This document shows, piece by piece, positions 5,691-8,091 of a stretch of 8,091 nt of DNA. The DNA comes from Methylomonas sp. GTDB lineage: Bacteria > Pseudomonadota > Gammaproteobacteria > Methylococcales > Methylomonadaceae. Under the pieces are notes generated by a model. It had not been told where the DNA came from. It made no database searches and worked only from the letters and a program-made list of their open reading frames with translations. The position numbers and the translations under genes are program-made. Where the stretch lies: assembly GCA_028688235.1 (NCBI GenBank), contig JAQTYP010000139.1, positions 1 to 8,091 of the forward strand, written 5' to 3'. Positions within the stretch are counted from its first letter, which is position 1; every line of letters begins with the position of its first letter.

Positions 5691-7103
5691 ATGAATCTTC
5701 GTTACGAAAACCTCGCCGAACATTTACTCAACGCCATCGCCCAGAATCTGTACCGACCGGGGGAACGCCTGCCCAGCGTGCGCCAGCTCAGTCAACAGCA
5801 TCAGGTCAGCACCGCGACGGCGGTCAGCGCCTTGCGCTTGCTGGAGGACCAAGGGCATCTCGAAGCCAGGCAACGCTCGGGTTATTACGTCAAATCGCGC
5901 CCGCGCAGTTCGTTACAGGAACCGGCGATGTCGGCGCCGCCGCGCGAACCGACGCTGGTGACGGGTCAGGAAATGGTGTTGCGACTGGTCAAGGCCACCA
6001 ACGATCCGAGAATCGTGCAACTGGGCGCGGCGGTACCGGCGGCGTCGTTTTTGCCGACGCAAAAAATGGCCCAGCTGTCGGCCAACGTCGCCCGCCGTTA
6101 CAGCCAGCGCATTGCCAATTACGAGTTTCCGCCAGGGGCGCCGGAATTGCGCAGGCAAATCGCCCGGCGCATGTCGGAACTCGGCTGCCCGGTCGATCCC
6201 AACGACATCCTGATCACCAACGGCTGCCAGGAAGCGATGACGCTGGCCTTGAGGGCGGTTACCAAGCCGGGCGACATCGTCGCCGTCGAATCGCCGACCT
6301 TTTACGGACTGTTGCAAGTCATCGAATCGTTGTCGCTACGCGCGATCGAAATACCGACCCATCCGCGCGACGGCATCGCGCTGGACGCCTTGCAACTGGC
6401 CTGCGAGCAGTGGCCGATCAAAGCTTGTATCGCGGTACCCAACTACAGCAACCCCTTGGGTTATTGCATGAGTGACGTGCGCAAACGTGCGCTGGTGGAG
6501 TTAGTCAACCGCAATAAGATCGCACTGATCGAGGACGATATTTACGGCGACCTGGGTTTCGGCCCGCAACGGCCGGCAATGGCGAAAAGCTGGGATAGCG
6601 AAGGTCGTGTGTTGTATTGCTCGTCGTTTTCCAAATCGTTGTGCCCCGGTTTACGGGTGGGTTGGCTGGTGGCCGGGCCGTACCTGGAACAAAGCGAATA
6701 TCTGAAATACGTCGGCAATCTGGCGACGCCGACCCTGGCGCAATTGACGGTCGCGGAAATGCTGGCCAAGGGCGGCTACGAACGCCATCTGCGCCAGGCG
6801 CGCAATCAATACCGGCAAGCGGTGGACAGAATGACGGCGGCCATCGGCGCTTATTTTCCGCCGGGCACCCGCGTCACCCAGCCGGAGGGCGGCTTCGTCA
6901 TTTGGGTGGAATTGCCGGAAACTGTCGATGCGACGGCGCTGAGCCGGCGAGCCTTGCAGCAAGGCATCAGCATCGCGCCCGGCCCGATGTTCTCGGCGAC
7001 GCAAAAATACCGCAGCTTCATCCGCCTGAATTGCGCGGTGGATTGGGACGAGCGGGTCAATCAGGCCTTGGTTAAATTGGGACAGATGGTTGGTGGGCAA
7101 TGA
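5691..7103 (+). CDS. MocR-family regulator (GntR HTH fused to class I aminotransferase domain)
   Basis: This gene encodes 470 residues from the ATG at 5691, chosen because MNLRYENLAEHLLNAI is the typical family start; the open frame extends upstream through the operator region but without homology, and no good ribosome site precedes either. Residues 3-68 are a GntR winged helix (YRPGERLPSVRQLSQQH, then VSTATAVSALRLLEDQGHLEARQRSGYYV). Residues ~100-465 are a fold-type I aminotransferase domain with its PLP contacts in place: PNYSNP with Asn254, Asp282 and Tyr285 in EDDIYGD, the Schiff-base Lys315 in SSFSKSLCPGLRVGW, and carboxylate-binding Arg445 in FIRLNCA. MocR proteins sense PLP or external aldimines rather than catalyse transamination. 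It is transcribed divergently from the permease operon and probably controls it and itself through the repeats at 5592-5656 (inference). PdxR-, GabR- or TauR-like specificity cannot be assigned. Confidence 0.93.
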   Translation: MNLRYENLAEHLLNAIAQNLYRPGERLPSVRQLSQQHQVSTATAVSALRLLEDQGHLEARQRSGYYVKSRPRSSLQEPAMSAPPREPTLVTGQEMVLRLVKATNDPRIVQLGAAVPAASFLPTQKMAQLSANVARRYSQRIANYEFPPGAPELRRQIARRMSELGCPVDPNDILITNGCQEAMTLALRAVTKPGDIVAVESPTFYGLLQVIESLSLRAIEIPTHPRDGIALDALQLACEQWPIKACIAVPNYSNPLGYCMSDVRKRALVELVNRNKIALIEDDIYGDLGFGPQRPAMAKSWDSEGRVLYCSSFSKSLCPGLRVGWLVAGPYLEQSEYLKYVGNLATPTLAQLTVAEMLAKGGYERHLRQARNQYRQAVDRMTAAIGAYFPPGTRVTQPEGGFVIWVELPETVDATALSRRALQQGISIAPGPMFSATQKYRSFIRLNCAVDWDERVNQALVKLGQMVGGQ

Positions 7104-7211
7104 CCAAAATTTTACGGCCTTCTGCTCCAATTCAAATATGTTCCAACGCATATTGCCGAATAGCAACCTCTGCTTTTCGCCATCGCCATTGTCGATTACG
7201 TACAATTGGGG

Positions 7212-7247
7212 CGAACCACCCGCAGCAATAACGCCATGCGTGGTTCG
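7212..7247. repeat. Inverted repeat in the 3' region
   Basis: CGAACCAC at 7212-7219 and GTGGTTCG at 7240-7247 form a perfect 8-bp stem with a 20-base loop, lying between the mocR-type stop and the terminator. It has no T-run. It may be a 3' RNA structure or a remnant of an intergenic repeat. Confidence 0.5.
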
Positions 7248-7281
7248 GCGGATAGAAACAAAAATTGCCAGATATTGAATA

Positions 7282-7334
7282 CCCTGGCCGTCACTGAAAA
7301 TGGTGGATTTTCAGTGTTGCTGGCCGGGTTTTTT
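7282..7334 (+). terminator. Rho-independent terminator after the mocR-type gene
   Basis: A perfect 10-bp inner stem (CACTGAAAAT at 7292-7301, ATTTTCAGTG at 7307-7316, 5-base loop) is nested in an outer G/C stem (CCCTGGCC at 7282-7289, GGCCGGG at 7322-7328), followed by six T residues at 7329-7334. The T-run lies on the plus strand, so it mainly serves the gene ending at 7103, 180 bases upstream. Read from the other strand there is no T-run, so the convergent gene gains little from it. The 7104-7281 stretch has no convincing gene. Confidence 0.8.
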
Positions 7335-7365
7335 AGCAGATTCTTGATGGGTTGAACACTAAAAC

Positions 7366-8091
7366 TCAGTCGATCGCCGCTAGGCAGACCAGCTTGCAAT
7401 CCGGCTGCATCGCCACTACCAAGGTTGTCTGGCGATAGCTCAGAATACCGCGTTGCGAATGATTAAAACGACGTTCGCCGCCTTCACGAAGAAGCACTGT
7501 TTGTTGTTGCCAATAGTGCGCGAAAGCGGGGCTTTGTGTTGACAGCTGTTCGACCAATCGTTGCAGGTCACTGTCGAGTGGCCGGCGATGATAATCGGCG
7601 CGAAACTCTGCCACCAGCCTCTGCGCACGATCGGGCCAATCCACAATAAACTGTTGGGCTTTGGCATTAAGAAACACATAGTTCAGCAGATTACGCTCGC
7701 TGGAATCAGCACCCAGCCAATCGACGAATAGTTTCGCAGCTTGACGATTCCAGGCGCGCGCAGTCCATAGTCGGTCGATTAAATAAGCCGGTCCGTTGAA
7801 CTGGCTAGGCAACTCCAATAGTTGCGGCAACAAATCCATCGGTACTTCCGCTGTAGTATCGGGATCGCGCCGACCAGCCAAGTCAAATAGCGACGCGCGT
7901 TCGGCAGGCGATAAACTCAAGGCTTGCGCCAAGCGGTTTAAGGTTGTGACGGAGGCTTGTACCATGCGCCCTTGTTCCAACCAAGTCAACCAGGTAACAC
8001 TCACCCCGGCGGCATCCGCCAACTCTTCGCGGCGCCATCCCGGCGTACGCCGTCGCCCGATCGATTTAGCCGGTGTCGGTAAGTGTTCCCG
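7366..8091 (-). CDS. HTH_31 / MmyB-type transcriptional regulator, N-terminus beyond right edge
   Basis: The frame is open from the TGA at 7366 to the last base, giving 241 residues; an internal TTG at 8022 is not the real start because homologous sequence continues upstream of it. The visible N-terminus (GRRRTPGWRREELADAAGVSVTWLTWLEQGR) is the xenobiotic-response-like helix-turn-helix of the HTH_31 family. The rest matches the MmyB-like ligand-binding domain: LIDRLWTARAWNRQAAKLF, LLNYVFLNAKAQQFIVDWPDRA, then LVAEFRADYHRRPLDSDLQRLVEQL. It ends with a beta-rich segment. Only about 15-25 N-terminal residues should be missing. These regulators usually control an adjacent, often divergent, oxidoreductase or short-chain dehydrogenase gene, which would lie beyond the window; some MmyB domains bind fatty-acid-like ligands. 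It is convergent with the mocR-type gene and not part of its operon. Confidence 0.9.
   Translation of the reverse strand, partial: REHLPTPAKSIGRRRTPGWRREELADAAGVSVTWLTWLEQGRMVQASVTTLNRLAQALSLSPAERASLFDLAGRRDPDTTAEVPMDLLPQLLELPSQFNGPAYLIDRLWTARAWNRQAAKLFVDWLGADSSERNLLNYVFLNAKAQQFIVDWPDRAQRLVAEFRADYHRRPLDSDLQRLVEQLSTQSPAFAHYWQQQTVLLREGGERRFNHSQRGILSYRQTTLVVAMQPDCKLVCLAAID

Noticed and set aside
6651..7280. Minus-strand open frame antisense to the mocR-type gene, stop-free up to about 7300 and reading plausible protein (QLYVIDNGDGEKQRLLFGN) in the intergenic part
   Set aside because: It begins only at a TTG without ribosome site, most of it mirrors the aminotransferase domain in G+C-rich DNA, and no family is recognisable.

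Overview
The window looks like chromosomal DNA of a proteobacterium, most likely a gammaproteobacterium. A FabA-type dehydratase, an anaerobic-type biosynthetic enzyme largely confined to proteobacteria, lies at the left edge, and the other proteins (MocR, DMT permease, DinB, KPR, DUF6597-type AraC) all fit that group. Genus cannot be decided from the sequence; a methanotroph-like gammaproteobacterium would fit the mid-to-high G+C codon use but this is only a guess.

Layout. (i) 1-1187 is an AT-rich block (42 G/C of 120 bases at 421-540) with a partial fabA running off the left edge and an AraC-family regulator, both on the minus strand. (ii) 1196-2397 has intermediate composition and holds a 2-dehydropantoate 2-reductase homologue followed, by a TAATG overlap, by a class I methyltransferase cut off right after its SAM-binding motif. 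The cut coincides with the start of the AT-rich block, so this looks like an insertion or recombination junction. (iii) 2398-2689 has no intact recognisable gene, but shows coding-like scraps in shifting frames that look like one or two small decayed genes. (iv) 2686-5542 is a compact, G+C-rich minus-strand operon: DMT/EamA permease, class IV (branched-chain/D-amino-acid type) aminotransferase, DinB-like metalloprotein, cupin. (v) 5543-5690 is a divergent control region with an inverted repeat and an additional direct copy of the half-site ATCGATACA, a candidate MocR operator, plus candidate promoters both ways. (vi) 5691-7103 is a plus-strand MocR regulator (GntR HTH fused to a PLP aminotransferase-like domain), followed by a hairpin and a strong terminator near 7282-7334. 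(vii) 7366-8091 is the C-terminal bulk of an HTH_31/MmyB-type regulator that enters from the right edge.

How the genes may work together (inference): the MocR protein probably senses PLP or a PLP-amino compound adduct and controls the divergent operon. That operon pairs a small-molecule exporter with a PLP-dependent transaminase and two small metal-site proteins (DinB, cupin), suggesting processing and export of an amino acid, amine or related reactive metabolite. The left part instead suggests an acquired fatty-acid-related module with its own AraC regulator, inserted into an older panE-methyltransferase pair. No CRISPR array, tRNA, rRNA or transposase was seen.
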